Assembly: GCF_030817535.1 (NCBI RefSeq)
Contig: NZ_JAUSZL010000002.1
Coordinates: 7,130,001-7,194,000, forward strand
Source: Streptomyces sp. V3I8
GTDB lineage: Bacteria; Actinomycetota; Actinomycetes; Streptomycetales; Streptomycetaceae
Direction of reading: 5' to 3'
Length of the DNA stretch: 64,000 bases
Part shown: positions 28,468-38,541 of the stretch, in pieces
How positions within the stretch are numbered: position 1 is the first letter of the stretch
How the letters are laid out: each line of letters begins with the position of its first letter
Program-made: the position numbers and the translations under genes
The notes under the pieces: model-generated
The model's database searches: none
Told to the model about the DNA's origin: nothing
Seen by the model: only the letters and a program-made list of their open reading frames with translations

Positions 28468-29685
28468 ATGGCCGACCGGGTCACGGTGATCGGCTGGGAC
28501 GGCTCGCCCCTGACCGACGCGGCACGCTCGGCTCTCGGCGCCGCCACCCTGGTGGCAGGCGCGGGACACCATCTGGACCTTCCCGAGGTGCCTCCGTCCG
28601 CCGAGCGCATCCGGCTCGGCAGCGTCGCCCTCGCCGCCCGGCGCGTCGCCGCCCACCGTGGCACGGCCGTCGTCGTCGCCGACGGCGACCCGGCCTTCTT
28701 CGGCGTCGTACGCACCCTGCGCGCCCCCGAGTACGGCCTTGAGGTCGAGGTCGTCCCCGCGGTCTCGTCGGTGGCCGCCGCCTTCTCCCGCGCCGGGATG
28801 CCCTGGGACGACGCCCAGGTGGTCGTCGCGCACCGGCGCACCCTGCGGCGCGCGGTGAACGTGTGCCGGGCCCACCCCAAGGTCGCCGTCCTCACCTCGC
28901 CCGGCGCCGGCCCCGCCGAACTGGGCCTGCTCCTCGAAGGGGTCCACCGCACCTTCGTCATCTGCGAGGAACTCGGCACCGAGCGCGAACGGGTGTCCGT
29001 CCTCACCTCCGACAAGGTCGCCGACCACACCTGGCGCGACCCGAACGTCGTCATCGTCATGGGCGGTCCCGTCACCTCCTCCGAGGACGGCGGCTGGATC
29101 GCCGGCCGCGACCCCGCCGCCGGCCCGCGCGGCTGGGCGCTCCCCGACGACACGTACGGCGGCGAACCGGGCGAGGGCGAGACCGAGGTGCTGCGCGCCG
29201 CCCAGCTCGCCCGCCTCGGACCGCGGACCGGCGACCTCGTCTGGGACATCGGCTCCGGCAGCGGCGCCTTCGCCACGGACGCCGCGCGCTGCGGCGCCGC
29301 CGTCATCGCCGTCGACCGCGACCCGGACGCCTGCGCCCGCACCATGGCCGCCGCCCGCCGCTTCGGGGTCCAGCTCCAGATCACCCACGGCACCGCGCCG
29401 CACGTCCTCGAGGACCTCCCCGAACCGGACGTCGTACGGGTCGGGGGCGGCGGCGCCGCGGTGGTCTCCGCCGTCGCCGACCGGCGCCCCGAGCGGATCG
29501 TCACGCATGCCGCGACCCGCGACGCCGCCGAGCTCATCGGCAGGGACCTGACGGAGCACGGCTACCGGGTCGAGTGCGCCCTCCTGCAGTCCGTCGAACT
29601 GGACACCCGCACCTGGGCGGAGAAGGAGCGCAGCGTCGCCTTCCTGCTCTCGGGAGAGCTCGAACGGCGCGAACCGCCCCGCTGA
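28468..29685 (+). CDS. cbiET: Precorrin-6Y C5,15-methyltransferase (decarboxylating), CbiE-CbiT fusion
   Basis: 405 residues joining two enzymes of corrin-ring synthesis. The N-terminal tetrapyrrole methylase (CbiE, about 1-205) has VIGWDGSPL, VADGDPAFFGVVRTL and VPAVSSVAAAFSRAGMPWDDAQVV. The C-terminal Rossmann SAM methyltransferase (CbiT, about 230-400) has VWDIGSGSGAFATDAAR. It methylates C5 and C15 of precorrin-6B with loss of the C12 acetate carboxyl. This fused form is also called CobL. The next gene, bluB-cobT, also serves cobalamin synthesis. Confidence 0.93.
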   Translation: MADRVTVIGWDGSPLTDAARSALGAATLVAGAGHHLDLPEVPPSAERIRLGSVALAARRVAAHRGTAVVVADGDPAFFGVVRTLRAPEYGLEVEVVPAVSSVAAAFSRAGMPWDDAQVVVAHRRTLRRAVNVCRAHPKVAVLTSPGAGPAELGLLLEGVHRTFVICEELGTERERVSVLTSDKVADHTWRDPNVVIVMGGPVTSSEDGGWIAGRDPAAGPRGWALPDDTYGGEPGEGETEVLRAAQLARLGPRTGDLVWDIGSGSGAFATDAARCGAAVIAVDRDPDACARTMAAARRFGVQLQITHGTAPHVLEDLPEPDVVRVGGGGAAVVSAVADRRPERIVTHAATRDAAELIGRDLTEHGYRVECALLQSVELDTRTWAEKERSVAFLLSGELERREPPR

Positions 29686-30104
29686 GACGCGCGCCGGACG
29701 CGCGCCCGAACGCGCCCTGGGCGTGCCGCCCGGCCTCGGCCGGGTCACGGTCCGGCAGCGCCCTGTGATCCGGTTGTCGTACCGCGCGCGGTAGGCTGAC
29801 CGATCGTTGTACCGCAATCGGGTTGTCCGGTAAGTCGCCGGTCAATGTCCGCGAAACTCACCCATTTTGAGGTGCGTGTGGTACGGCGGAACCGGAGGAT
29901 GCGCAAAGTGGCGCAGTCCACAGCGGGCCGTGACGGATCACCCTGTCGCGGTGGCGTGCCGACCGCGACAATGCCAGTTAATGGCTTTGTCGACCGGTCG
30001 TTCGTGCCGCCCGGCCCGCGTGCTCGTTCTCATGACGGGCGGTCGGTGCGCCGCCCCGGACAAGCAGGTCGTAGGAGCACTAAACCGATGGGCGAGGGGT
30101 ACGC
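29686..30104. other. Upstream region of bluB-cobT
   Basis: 419 bp. It contains repeated GTTGTCGTACCGC / GTTGTACCGC elements near 29775 and 29815 and a TAGGCT -10-like hexamer (about 29792). I see no convincing B12-box for a cobalamin riboswitch. A frame of 87 codons (ATG 29845) ends in TGA that overlaps the bluB-cobT ATG, and an internal six-codon frame (ATG 30088, MGEGYA) shares that stop; either may simply couple translation. I do not call them genes. Confidence 0.5.
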
Positions 30105-33100
30105 ATGACCGACACCGGCCAGGTCCCGGGCGAGGGACTGCCGGAGAACGCAGGCATGGTGGAGCAGCCGGGCGTCCCCGCCCCCGGTGCGTACACCTAC
30201 CTCTCCGAGCCCACCGCCGAAGACGAAGACCTGTTGCTGCTGCCGGGCGCCCAGGGCGCGTGGGGCAACGAAGTGGCCCCGCCGGCCCCGGCGCCGGTCG
30301 TCGAGGCCGTCCACGAGCCCGGTCCGCACGAGACGGCGGGCCGCGACAGCGGTTCGGTCGACCTCAGCGCCGTCCGGATGTCCTCGTCCGCCCCGCAGCC
30401 GCCCGTCGCCCGCCGTCCGCTGCACCTCGGCCCGCCGACCCCGGACGGCGCCGGCAGCCCGGTGCGGTCGCTCGCCGACCGCGGCCCGGCGGGGGCGCCG
30501 TCGGCGTTCCCCGTACGGCAGGCCGCCCCGGCCCCGGCCGGGCCCGAGTACCTCGACGCGCCGCGTGACGAGATCGCGCCGCAGGCGGCGGCGCCCTGGG
30601 GGGCCCAGGCCCAGGTGCAGACCCAGGTGCGGGTCGCGCCACCGATGGCACAGGCCGGTCCCGAGGGTGTGGCGGCAGAAACGGTCTTTCCGCAGGGCGC
30701 GGGTGCGCACGCGGGCGGCCCGGCCGACACCGGCACCGGGTCCGTGGCGGTCCCGGCCGCACAGGTGCCCGACGCGGGCCAGGACGGTCCCGCTCCGCAG
30801 GAGCCGGGTCCGGTGTCAGCTCCGGGTGCAGATACGGATGCGGTTCCGGCCGAGGCGTCGGCCGAGGTTCCCGTACCGGTGGCGGAGCAGCCGGACGGGG
30901 CCCCGCAGCCGCAGGACGTGCCGGGCGCCGACCGGTTCCCGGCTGCCGCGCAGGCGCAGGTTCCCGAGACCGCACCGGGGCAGTTCGCCGAGGGCGCGCA
31001 CGCCCAGGCCGCCGACGCCGCGCACGGGCAGGCCGTCGTCGACCCGGCCGAGGCCGCCGGACACGCGCCGGAGCCCGCGCAGGGTCCCGAGTTCGTGTAC
31101 GCGCCCCCGCAGCCGGAGGTGGCTCAGGCGGCTGCCGAGCAGCCCGCCGCCGAGCAGCCCGCTTCTGAGCAGGCGGTTCCTGGGCCCGCGGTTCCTGAGC
31201 AGGCGGTCTCCGAGCAGGCGGCCGCCGTCCAGGTGGCCCCTGAGCAGCCGGTCGAGGCCGTCCAGGTTCCCGAGGCCGTGCCGGTCCCGGCGGCCGTGCC
31301 GGTGCCGGACTGGGGGCAGGCCCCGCAGCTCGCCGACGGTTCGCTGTTCCCGCAGGCCCCCGAGGAGGGCCAGGGCTCCGAGTTCGCCCAGGCCGCCCCG
31401 GAGTTCGCGCACGCTCCGGAGCCGGCGCCCTTCCTGGCCCGGCCCGCCGCCGTGCACTTCGCCCACCCGTCGCCGGAGGAAGCCGGGCAGCCCGCCCCGG
31501 AGGCACACCAGGTGCCGCAGCCGCAGCCGCTGGAGGCCGAGCCGGTCGTCGCGCAGGCCGCCCAGGTCCAGGACGCGGCGGAGCCCCCGCTGCCGGCCGA
31601 GCCCACCGCGCCCATCGCTTCGGCCGAGTCCGTGGACCTGTCCGTCCACGACGCCGGGGACCCGGCCGCCGAGCAGGTGGCACCGACCGGGACCGCCGAC
31701 GCGACGCCCGAGGCCCCCGTCGGCCCCGCCGGTTCCGTCGGCTCCGTCGAGGAAGGGGACGGGCCGCACGGCGATCCGGCTCCCCTCCAGGACGTGGCCC
31801 CCGGGAACGAACTCCCGCAGCCCGAGCAGGCCCAGCAGCCCGTGCAGGCAGGACAGAGCGACCCGGCAGGACAGCCCGAGCAGCCCGTCGCTCAGTTCGC
31901 GCCGGTCGAGGGCGTGGTCCCGACCGCCCCCCACCTCGCTCCCACCCCGCCGCACGGCCTGACCGTGCCGGCCCCCGGGGAGGAGCGGCCCGAGCAGCCC
32001 GCCGCGCCCCACCCCGTAGCCGAGGCGGTGGACCCGGTCGCGGCGCCCGCCGAGCAGTCCGGGACCGCGCCCGAGACCGGGCCCGCGCCCGAGACCGCGC
32101 CCACGTTCGCGCCGGAGCCCGGCACCGAGGCGGAGGAGGAGGAGCCCCTCTTCGTGCTGCCCGCCCCCCGGGAGCCCGAGCCGGTCCCCGAGGCCGGGGC
32201 GGACCCCGTACCGGACGGTTCCGTCGAGGACGACGGCCCGGAGCCCGTGGCCGCACAGCAGGCGGAAGACCTGGACACCCGGGCCGCCGACCAGGAAGAG
32301 AGCACGGCCGCCGTGGCGGAGACCCGAGAGTCCACCGGTCCGGCCGCGCCCGGCTACGACGACGCCGAGCGCGAGGCCGTCCTGCGCGTGATGCGCGAGC
32401 GCCGCGACATCCGCAACGGCTTCCGCAGCGACCCCATCCCGCACGACGTGCTGCTCCGCGTCCTGGAGGCGGCCCACACCGCGCCGTCCGTCGGCCACTC
32501 CCAGCCCTGGGACTTCGTCGTCATCCGCTCGGCCGAGACCCGGCGCTCGATGCACGAACTGGCCGCGCGCCAGCGCGAGGCGTACGCCAAGTCGCTCCCC
32601 AAGGGCCGCGCCAAGCAGTTCAAGGAACTGAAGATCGAGGCCATCCTCGACACCCCGGTCAACATCGTCGTCACCGCCGACCCGACCCGGGGCGGCCGGC
32701 ACACCCTGGGCCGCCACACCCAGCCGCAGATGGCCCCCTACTCCTCCGCGCTCGCCGTCGAGAACCTGTGGCTCGCGGCCCGCGCCGAGGGCCTGGGCGT
32801 GGGCTGGGTCAGCTTCTTCGACGAGCGCGAGATGGTCCGCGGCCTGGGCCTGCCCGAGCACCTCGAGGTCGTCGCCTACCTCTGCGTCGGATACGTCGAC
32901 GAGTTCCCGGAGGAGCCCGAGCTGATGCAGGCGGGCTGGTCCAAGCGCCGCCCGCTGTCCTGGGTCGTCCACGAGGAGACGTACGGCCGCCGCGCGCTGC
33001 CCGGCGAGGAGCCGCACGACCTGCTCGCCGAAACCATCACCAACATCCGGCCGCTGGACGCCAAGGCGCTCGGTGAGGCGTGGGAGCGCCAGAAGCGCAT

Positions 33101-34071
33101 GACCAAGCCCGCCGGGGCCCTCGGCATGCTGGAGATCATCTCCGCCCAGCTCTCCGGCCTCTCCCGGATGTGCCCGCCGCCCATCCCGGAGCCGGCCGCC
33201 GTCGCGATCTTCGCCGGCGACCACGGCGTGCACGCCCAGGGCGTCACCCCGTGGCCGCAGGAGGTCACGGGCCAGATGGTGGCCAACATCCTCGGCGGGG
33301 GCGCGGTCTGCAACGCCTTCGCCGCCCAGGTCGGCGCCGAGGTCTGCGTCGTCGACGTGGGAGTGGCCTCCGACCTGCCGGCCACCCCGGGCCTGCTGCC
33401 CCGCAAGGTCCGGGCGGGCACGGCCGACATGACGACCGGTCCCGCGCTGACCCGCGAGGAGGTCAGGGGCGGCCATCGACGTGGGCATCGAGACCGCCCG
33501 CGACCTGGTGGCGGCCGGGAACAAGGCCCTGATCACGGGGGAGATGGGCATCGCCAACACCACCGCGTCGGCCGCCCTGATCTCCGTCTTCACCGGCGCC
33601 GACCCCGCGGAGGTGACGGGCCGCGGCACCGGCATCAACGACGAGACGCTGGCCCGCAAGACCGACGTGGTGCGCCGCGCCCTGGAACTCCACCGGCCCG
33701 ACCCGGCCGACCCGATCGGCGTCCTCGCGGCCATCGGCGGCCTGGAGCACGCCGCGCTGGTGGGCCTCCTCCTCGGTGGCGCCTCCCTGCGTACGCCGGT
33801 GATCCTGGACGGCGTCAGCGCCGGCGCCGCCGCCCTGGTGGCCCGCGCGATCGCCCCCGAGGTCCTCGCGGCCTGCATCGCCGGCCACCGCAGCGCCGAG
33901 CCCGGCCACGTGGCGGCCCTGAACAAGCTGGGCCTGCGCCCCCTGGTCGACCTGGACCTCCGGCTGGGCGAGGGCACCGGCGCACTGCTGGCCCTTCCGG
34001 TCGTCCAGAGCGCGGCAAGGGCGATGCACGAGGTGGCGACGTTCGACTCGGCAGGCGTGACGGAGAAGTAG
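30105..34071 (+). pseudogene. cobT: BluB-CobT fusion with long disordered N-terminus; one apparent frameshift
   Basis: If one extra G in the run 33466-33469 is ignored, the product is 1321 residues. Residues 1 to ~745 are a low-complexity Pro/Ala/Glu/Gln/Val region. About 748-960 is BluB (FMN-dependent 5,6-dimethylbenzimidazole synthase: RDIRNGFRSDPIPHDVLLRVLEAAHTAPSVGHSQPWDF). About 974-1321 is CobT (KPAGALGMLE, FAGDHGVHAQGVTPWPQEVT, then, in the shifted frame, NKALITGEMGIANTT and EPGHVAALNKLGLRPLVDL). One protein would make the lower ligand base and attach ribose phosphate. As sequenced, the frame shifts at about residue 1120 and runs into non-family sequence. All downstream motifs are intact, so a sequencing error or a very recent mutation is likely. 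Confidence 0.85.
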
Positions 34072-34085
34072 ACGCGCGTCGTCGT

Positions 34086-34107
34086 CCCTGGGGCCCGGGC
34101 CCCAGGG
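34086..34107 (+). terminator. Palindromic terminator after bluB-cobT
   Basis: A perfect 22-bp palindrome centred on GGGCCCGGGCCC, 15 bp after the stop codon at 34071. Confidence 0.75.
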
Positions 34108-34261
34108 CGCGGTCCCGGTTTCGGGAAGGGGCGGGCACGGGGAGGGAATCCCCACCCGCCCCACCCGCCACCACCGTCCCGCACTCTAAAATTCGCACGT
34201 CAGGGCCGCTCCGACGCAGCAGCGCGCTCACCGCACCACCCGCATGAGGAGCCGCACCTCC

Positions 34262-35506
34262 ATGGCCGAAAACCCCGCCTACCCCGTAGGCCTCCGCCTC
34301 ACCGGCCGCCGCGTCGTGGTCCTCGGCGGCGGCCAGGTCGCCCAGCGCCGCCTCCCGGCCCTCATCGCGGCGGGCGCGGACATCCACCTCGTGTCCCCGG
34401 CCGCCACCCCCTCGGTCGAGGCCATGGCGGACACGGGCGAACTGACCTGGACGAGGCGCCCGTACGCGCCCGGCGACCTCGCGGACGCCTGGTACGTCCT
34501 GATCGCCACCTCCGACCCGGAGGCGAACACCGCGGCCTCCGCCGAGGCGGAGGCGCACCGGGTGTGGTGCGTGCGCGCGGACGACGCGGACAAGGCCACG
34601 GCCTGGACCCCGGCGACGGGCCACAGCGAGGGCGTCACGGTGGCCGTCCTGACCTCGAACCCCCAGGGCCGCGACCCGCGCCACACCGCCGCCGTCCGCG
34701 ACGCGGTGGTCGAGGGGCTCCGCGACGGGACCCTCGTCGCGCCCCACTTCCGCACCCGGACACCCGGCGTCGCCCTGGTCGGCGGCGGTCCCGGCGATCC
34801 GGACCTGATCACGGTCCGCGGCCGCCGTCTCCTGGCCGAGGCGGACGTGGTCATCGCCGACCGCCTGGGCCCCCGCGACCTGCTCGCCGAACTCCCGCCG
34901 CACGTCGAGGTGATCGACGCGGCGAAGATCCCGTACGGCCGCTTCATGGCCCAGGAGGCCATCAACAACGCGCTCGTCGAGCACGCCCGGCAGGGCAAGT
35001 CGGTGGTCCGCCTGAAGGGCGGCGACCCCTTCGTCTTCGGACGCGGCATGGAGGAGGCCCAGGCGCTGGCCGAGGCGGGCATCTCCTGCACGGTCGTCCC
35101 CGGCATCTCCAGCTCGATCTCGGTCCCGGGCGCGGCCGGCATCCCGGTCACCCACCGCGGGGTCGCCCACGAGTTCACCGTCGTCAGCGGTCACGTCGCC
35201 CCCGACGACGAGCGCTCCCTGGTCGACTGGGCTGCGCTCGCCAAGCTGCGCGGCACCCTGGTCGTCCTGATGGGCGTGGACAAGATCGGCGCCATCGCCC
35301 GTACCCTCATGGACAACGGCAAGGCGCCCGGCACCCCCGTGGCCCTCGTCCAGGAGGGCACGACCGCCGCCCAGCGCCGCGTCGACGCGACCCTGGCGAC
35401 GGTCGCCGAGACCGTCCGCACCGAGGAGGTGCGGCCCCCGGCGGTCATCGTCATCGGTGAGGTCGTGACCGTCGGTACGGACGGCTCGTTCGAGACGACC
35501 GCGTGA
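34262..35506 (+). CDS. cobA: Siroheme synthase-like: precorrin-2 dehydrogenase + uroporphyrinogen-III C-methyltransferase
   Basis: 414 residues. The N-terminal ~150 residues are a CysG-type NAD-binding domain (GRRVVVLGGGQVAQRRLPALIAAGADIHLVSP), which oxidises precorrin-2. The C-terminal SUMT (about 163-405) has VALVGGGPGDPDLITVRG, VVRLKGGDPFVFGRGMEEA and VVPGISSSISVPGAAGIPVTHRG. It provides precorrin-2 for B12 and sirohydrochlorin for siroheme. A CysG-type ferrochelatase motif is not clear. ATG 34262 follows GAGGAG (34246-34251). A TCTAAAAT promoter-like element is near 34184. Confidence 0.9.
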   Translation: MAENPAYPVGLRLTGRRVVVLGGGQVAQRRLPALIAAGADIHLVSPAATPSVEAMADTGELTWTRRPYAPGDLADAWYVLIATSDPEANTAASAEAEAHRVWCVRADDADKATAWTPATGHSEGVTVAVLTSNPQGRDPRHTAAVRDAVVEGLRDGTLVAPHFRTRTPGVALVGGGPGDPDLITVRGRRLLAEADVVIADRLGPRDLLAELPPHVEVIDAAKIPYGRFMAQEAINNALVEHARQGKSVVRLKGGDPFVFGRGMEEAQALAEAGISCTVVPGISSSISVPGAAGIPVTHRGVAHEFTVVSGHVAPDDERSLVDWAALAKLRGTLVVLMGVDKIGAIARTLMDNGKAPGTPVALVQEGTTAAQRRVDATLATVAETVRTEEVRPPAVIVIGEVVTVGTDGSFETTA

Positions 35507-35618
35507 TCCGGCGCCCGGGCACCTCGTCGGCCGCGTGACCCGACCATCGAGTAACCCCGGGTAACCCAACCCGTCCCCAGCCGTTGGCACCACACCCAGG
35601 ACAAGGCAGTATCGATCC

Positions 35619-36437
35619 GTGGCCGATCTCATCACCGTCGAGGACCCAGCCGACCCGCGTCTGCGCGACTACACGGGCCTGACCGACGTGGAACTGCGCC
35701 GCAGGCGCGAACCCGCCGAGGGCCTGTTCATCGCCGAGGGCGAGAAGGTCATCAGACGGGCCAAGGACGCCGGCTACGAGATGCGTTCGATGCTGCTGTC
35801 GGCCAAGTGGGTCGACGTCATGCGCGACGTCATCGACGAACTCCCGGCCCCGGTGTACGCGGTCAGCCCGGACCTCGCCGAACAGGTCACCGGGTACCAC
35901 GTGCACCGCGGCGCGCTCGCCTCCATGCAGCGCAAACCGCTGCCGACCCCGGACGACCTGCTCCGGACGGCCCGCCGGGTCGTCGTCATGGAGTCGGTCA
36001 ACGACCACACCAACATCGGCGCCATCTTCCGCTCCGCCGCGGCGCTCGGCATGGACGCGGTGCTGCTCTCCCCGGACTGCGCGGACCCCCTGTACCGGCG
36101 TTCGGTGAAGGTCTCCATGGGGGCGGTCTTCGCGGTCCCGTACGCCCGTCTGGAGTCCTGGCCCAAGGGTCTCGAGTCGGTCCGCGAGGCGGGTTTCGGC
36201 CTTCTCGCGCTCACCCCGGACGAGAAGGCCAAGACCCTCGACGAGGTGGCCCCGCACAAGATGGACCGGGTGGCCCTGATGCTCGGCGCGGAGGGCGACG
36301 GCCTCTCCACCCAGGCACTGGTGGCGGCCGACGAATGGGTCCGCATCCCGATGGCCCACGGCGTCGACTCGCTCAACGTCGGCGCGGCCGCCGCGGTCGC
36401 GTTCTACGCGGTGGCTACGGGCCGCCCGCGGAGCTGA
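35619..36437 (+). CDS. SpoU/TrmH-family RNA 2'-O-ribose methyltransferase
   Basis: 272 residues. The N-terminal substrate-binding part (EGLFIAEGEKVIRRAKDAGYEMRSML) is followed by the trefoil-knot SPOUT domain: motif 1 NDHTNIGAIFRSAAALGMDAVLL, motif 2 VALMLGAEGDGLS and motif 3 RIPMAHGVDSLNVGAAAAVAFYA. It transfers a methyl from SAM to a ribose 2'-OH in rRNA or tRNA. Some Streptomyces members confer resistance to ribosome-targeting antibiotics; nothing here suggests that. GTG start at 35619, with a weak AAGG upstream. Confidence 0.9.
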   Translation: MADLITVEDPADPRLRDYTGLTDVELRRRREPAEGLFIAEGEKVIRRAKDAGYEMRSMLLSAKWVDVMRDVIDELPAPVYAVSPDLAEQVTGYHVHRGALASMQRKPLPTPDDLLRTARRVVVMESVNDHTNIGAIFRSAAALGMDAVLLSPDCADPLYRRSVKVSMGAVFAVPYARLESWPKGLESVREAGFGLLALTPDEKAKTLDEVAPHKMDRVALMLGAEGDGLSTQALVAADEWVRIPMAHGVDSLNVGAAAAVAFYAVATGRPRS

Positions 36438-36516
36438 CGGGCGGCCCCGCGCGACCGGGCGCGATCCACCCGCGGACGGCGGACGGCGGACGACGCCCGT
36501 CCGTCCCGGACGACGC

Positions 36517-37863
36517 CTACCCGCCCTGGCGGGCACCGCTCTGCCCGTACGCCTGCTCCTGCCGCACCTGCGCGTCCGGGCCCCCGTGACCGAGTCCCCG
36601 GGCGGGCCCCTGGCACCCCTGTGCGGCCGCGATGGCCAGCGCCACCAGCAGCGTCACCACGACGAACACGAAGAGCCGCTGCCGGAGCAGCCGCGGATTG
36701 GCGGGCCGCCGTCCGGTTCCGGTGGTCCGCGGCCCCTGCCGCCCCGTCCCGCTGCGCGGCGGGCCGCTACGGCTGCCGGACCGGCCGGTACGGCTGCCCG
36801 GCTGACCGGAGCGGCCGGTGGGCTGTCCGGCCCGGCTGCCGGTGCCCGAGCGCGTCGGGCCGCCCCGTGAGGGGGCGGCCGGGCGCGCCCCGGACCGCGA
36901 CGAGGGGCCGTTGCCGCGCGGCGGGGGAGTGCCCTGCGTACGCCGCTGGGTGCGCTGCTCCGGGTAGTCGTCGGTGATCCGGCCGGTCGGCCGGTCGGCC
37001 TCCCCCGCACGGGGAGCGGGCGGCCGGGAGTCGCCCATGCCCTGCGCCTCCCGCGCCGCGATCTCCTTGAGCCGCAACGACAGCTGCAGCGTGCTCGGCC
37101 GCTCCTCGGGGTCCTTCGCCAGACAGGCCCGTACGAGAGGGGCCAGCGCGTCCGGCACCCCGTGCAGCTGGGCCTCCTCGTGGACCACCCGGTAGAGCAT
37201 CACTTCCGAGCTGCCGTGACCGAAGGGCGAGTCCTGCGTCGCCGCGTACGCCAGCGTGGCACCCAGCGCGAACACGTCCGTGGCCGGTGTGACGGCGGCG
37301 CCCCGCACCTGCTCCGGCGCGAGGAACCCGGGCGATCCCACCGCGGTGCCGACGTGCGTGAGCGTGCTGGCACCCGTCGCCCAGGCGATGCCGAAGTCGA
37401 TGATGCGCGGCCCCTTGGGGGACAGCAGGATGTTGGAGGGCTTCAGGTCGCGGTGGACGACCCCGGCCTCGTGCACGGCGACCAGCCCTTCGGAGAGGGC
37501 GGCGCCGATGGACGCGACCTCGGACGCGAAGAGCGGCCCCTCTTCGGTGACCTTGTCGTGCAGCGAGGGCCCGGGAACGTACTGCGTCGCGAACCAGGGC
37601 CGTTCGGCCTCCAGGTCCGCGGCGACGAGCCGCGCGGTGCACCCGCCCCGGATCCGCCGCGCCGCGGACACCTCGCGCGCGAAGCGCGACCGGAACTCCT
37701 GGTCCTCCGCGAGGTCGGGCCGGATCACCTTCAGCGCGACCCGCTGGCCGCGCCGGTCGGAGCCCAGGTAGACAACGCCCATCCCGCCCGCGCCGAGCCG
37801 TCGGTGAAGCCTGAACGAGCCGACGACACGCGGGTCCTCGCGCCTCAGGCGCATCATCGCCAT
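36517..37863 (-). CDS. Serine/threonine protein kinase with C-terminal membrane anchor
   Basis: 448 residues. Kinase domain about 14-265: LHRRLGAGGMGVVYLG, VALKVIRP, VVHRDLKPSNILL, IDFGIAW, VGSPGFLAPEQV. A ~120-residue Arg/Gly/Pro/Ser/Thr-rich, probably disordered linker follows. A transmembrane helix (RLFVFVVVTLLVALAIAAAQG) lies about 45 residues before the C-terminus, leaving only a short extracellular tail with no sensor domain. ATG 37863 is used (GGGG six bases upstream); ATGs at 37869 and 37899 are alternatives. Confidence 0.88.
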   Translation of the reverse strand: MAMMRLRREDPRVVGSFRLHRRLGAGGMGVVYLGSDRRGQRVALKVIRPDLAEDQEFRSRFAREVSAARRIRGGCTARLVAADLEAERPWFATQYVPGPSLHDKVTEEGPLFASEVASIGAALSEGLVAVHEAGVVHRDLKPSNILLSPKGPRIIDFGIAWATGASTLTHVGTAVGSPGFLAPEQVRGAAVTPATDVFALGATLAYAATQDSPFGHGSSEVMLYRVVHEEAQLHGVPDALAPLVRACLAKDPEERPSTLQLSLRLKEIAAREAQGMGDSRPPAPRAGEADRPTGRITDDYPEQRTQRRTQGTPPPRGNGPSSRSGARPAAPSRGGPTRSGTGSRAGQPTGRSGQPGSRTGRSGSRSGPPRSGTGRQGPRTTGTGRRPANPRLLRQRLFVFVVVTLLVALAIAAAQGCQGPARGLGHGGPDAQVRQEQAYGQSGARQGG

Positions 37864-38065
37864 GTCCATCCCCGCTGCCCGGTCCGTTTGACGAGCCACA
37901 GCTTACGTTTCCGCGGCCGGGTGCGCGCAGAGGCCGCGCCCTCGCGGGCCGACCGATTGTCAGTGCCGGGTGGGAAACTTGAGAGGTGGTCAGAGGACGG
38001 GGGACCGCGGCGGCGTTGAGCTGCGCGGATTCCCAATCATCGCTCACAGAAGGGGGATTGGACCT

Positions 38066-38332
38066 GTGAAGGGTGACCGCGTGGAGATAGTGGTGGATGC
38101 CGGGGACACGACCCGTACGTACGAGGTGGTGGCCAGTCGGGCCGGCCGCAGGGTGGAGACGGCGGTCCGCAGGGGGGTGGTCGAAGTGAGCGAAGTCACC
38201 CGAAGTGGATCAGTTGTCCGCACGGCCCGGTTCATGGCCACCAGGGTGCTCGCGCTCGTCGAGCAACCGGTCCCGAGGGAGGACAGCTCGGAACAGACCG
38301 GACGTCCCCTCAGGGAAACCCCCGAGACCTAG
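38066..38332 (+). CDS. Small conserved actinobacterial protein, unknown function
   Basis: 88 residues. The first ~70 are predicted as beta strands (VEIVVDAGDTTRTYEVVASRAGRRVETAVRRGVVEVSEV), with an ARFMATRVLALVE segment and a polar tail. No signal or membrane segment, no cysteine. GTG 38066 follows AAGGGGG by about nine bases. I recognise the style of a conserved Streptomyces hypothetical but can assign no role. Confidence 0.7.
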   Translation: MKGDRVEIVVDAGDTTRTYEVVASRAGRRVETAVRRGVVEVSEVTRSGSVVRTARFMATRVLALVEQPVPREDSSEQTGRPLRETPET

Positions 38333-38450
38333 GGCGTCTTCTCCACCCAGGGGAGTACACCGCAGGTCACCGCTCATCCTCCGGGAGGCCCGGCAATAGG
38401 TACGAGGGCATGACGACCGGCAGGCCCCTCCCGTCTAGATTTGTTGTCAA

Positions 38451-38495
38451 GCGGCGGGTGGCAGCACTCGTCCCCCGAGGTCAGACACCCGCCGC
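38451..38495 (+). other. Stem-loop in the leader of the 69-aa membrane protein gene
   Basis: 10-bp perfect arms GCGGCGGGTG (38451-38460) and CACCCGCCGC (38486-38495) around a 25-nt loop. A TAGATT -10-like hexamer (38436-38441) sits just upstream, so the stem would be at the very 5' end of the transcript, about 45 nt before the start codon at 38542. It may stabilise the mRNA or regulate it. Confidence 0.5.
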
Positions 38496-38541
38496 TGCCA
38501 GACAGCAGAAGCTTTTCAACAGAACGGTCAGGAGAGGGACC

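Noticed and set aside
28329..30104. Cobalamin riboswitch for cbiET or bluB-cobT
   Set aside because: I could not find a convincing B12-box or the conserved core in either upstream region.
33461..33480. Programmed frameshift in bluB-cobT
   Set aside because: No slippery heptamer or stimulatory stem is evident, and two other genes show the same kind of homopolymer gain; an error or mutation is simpler.
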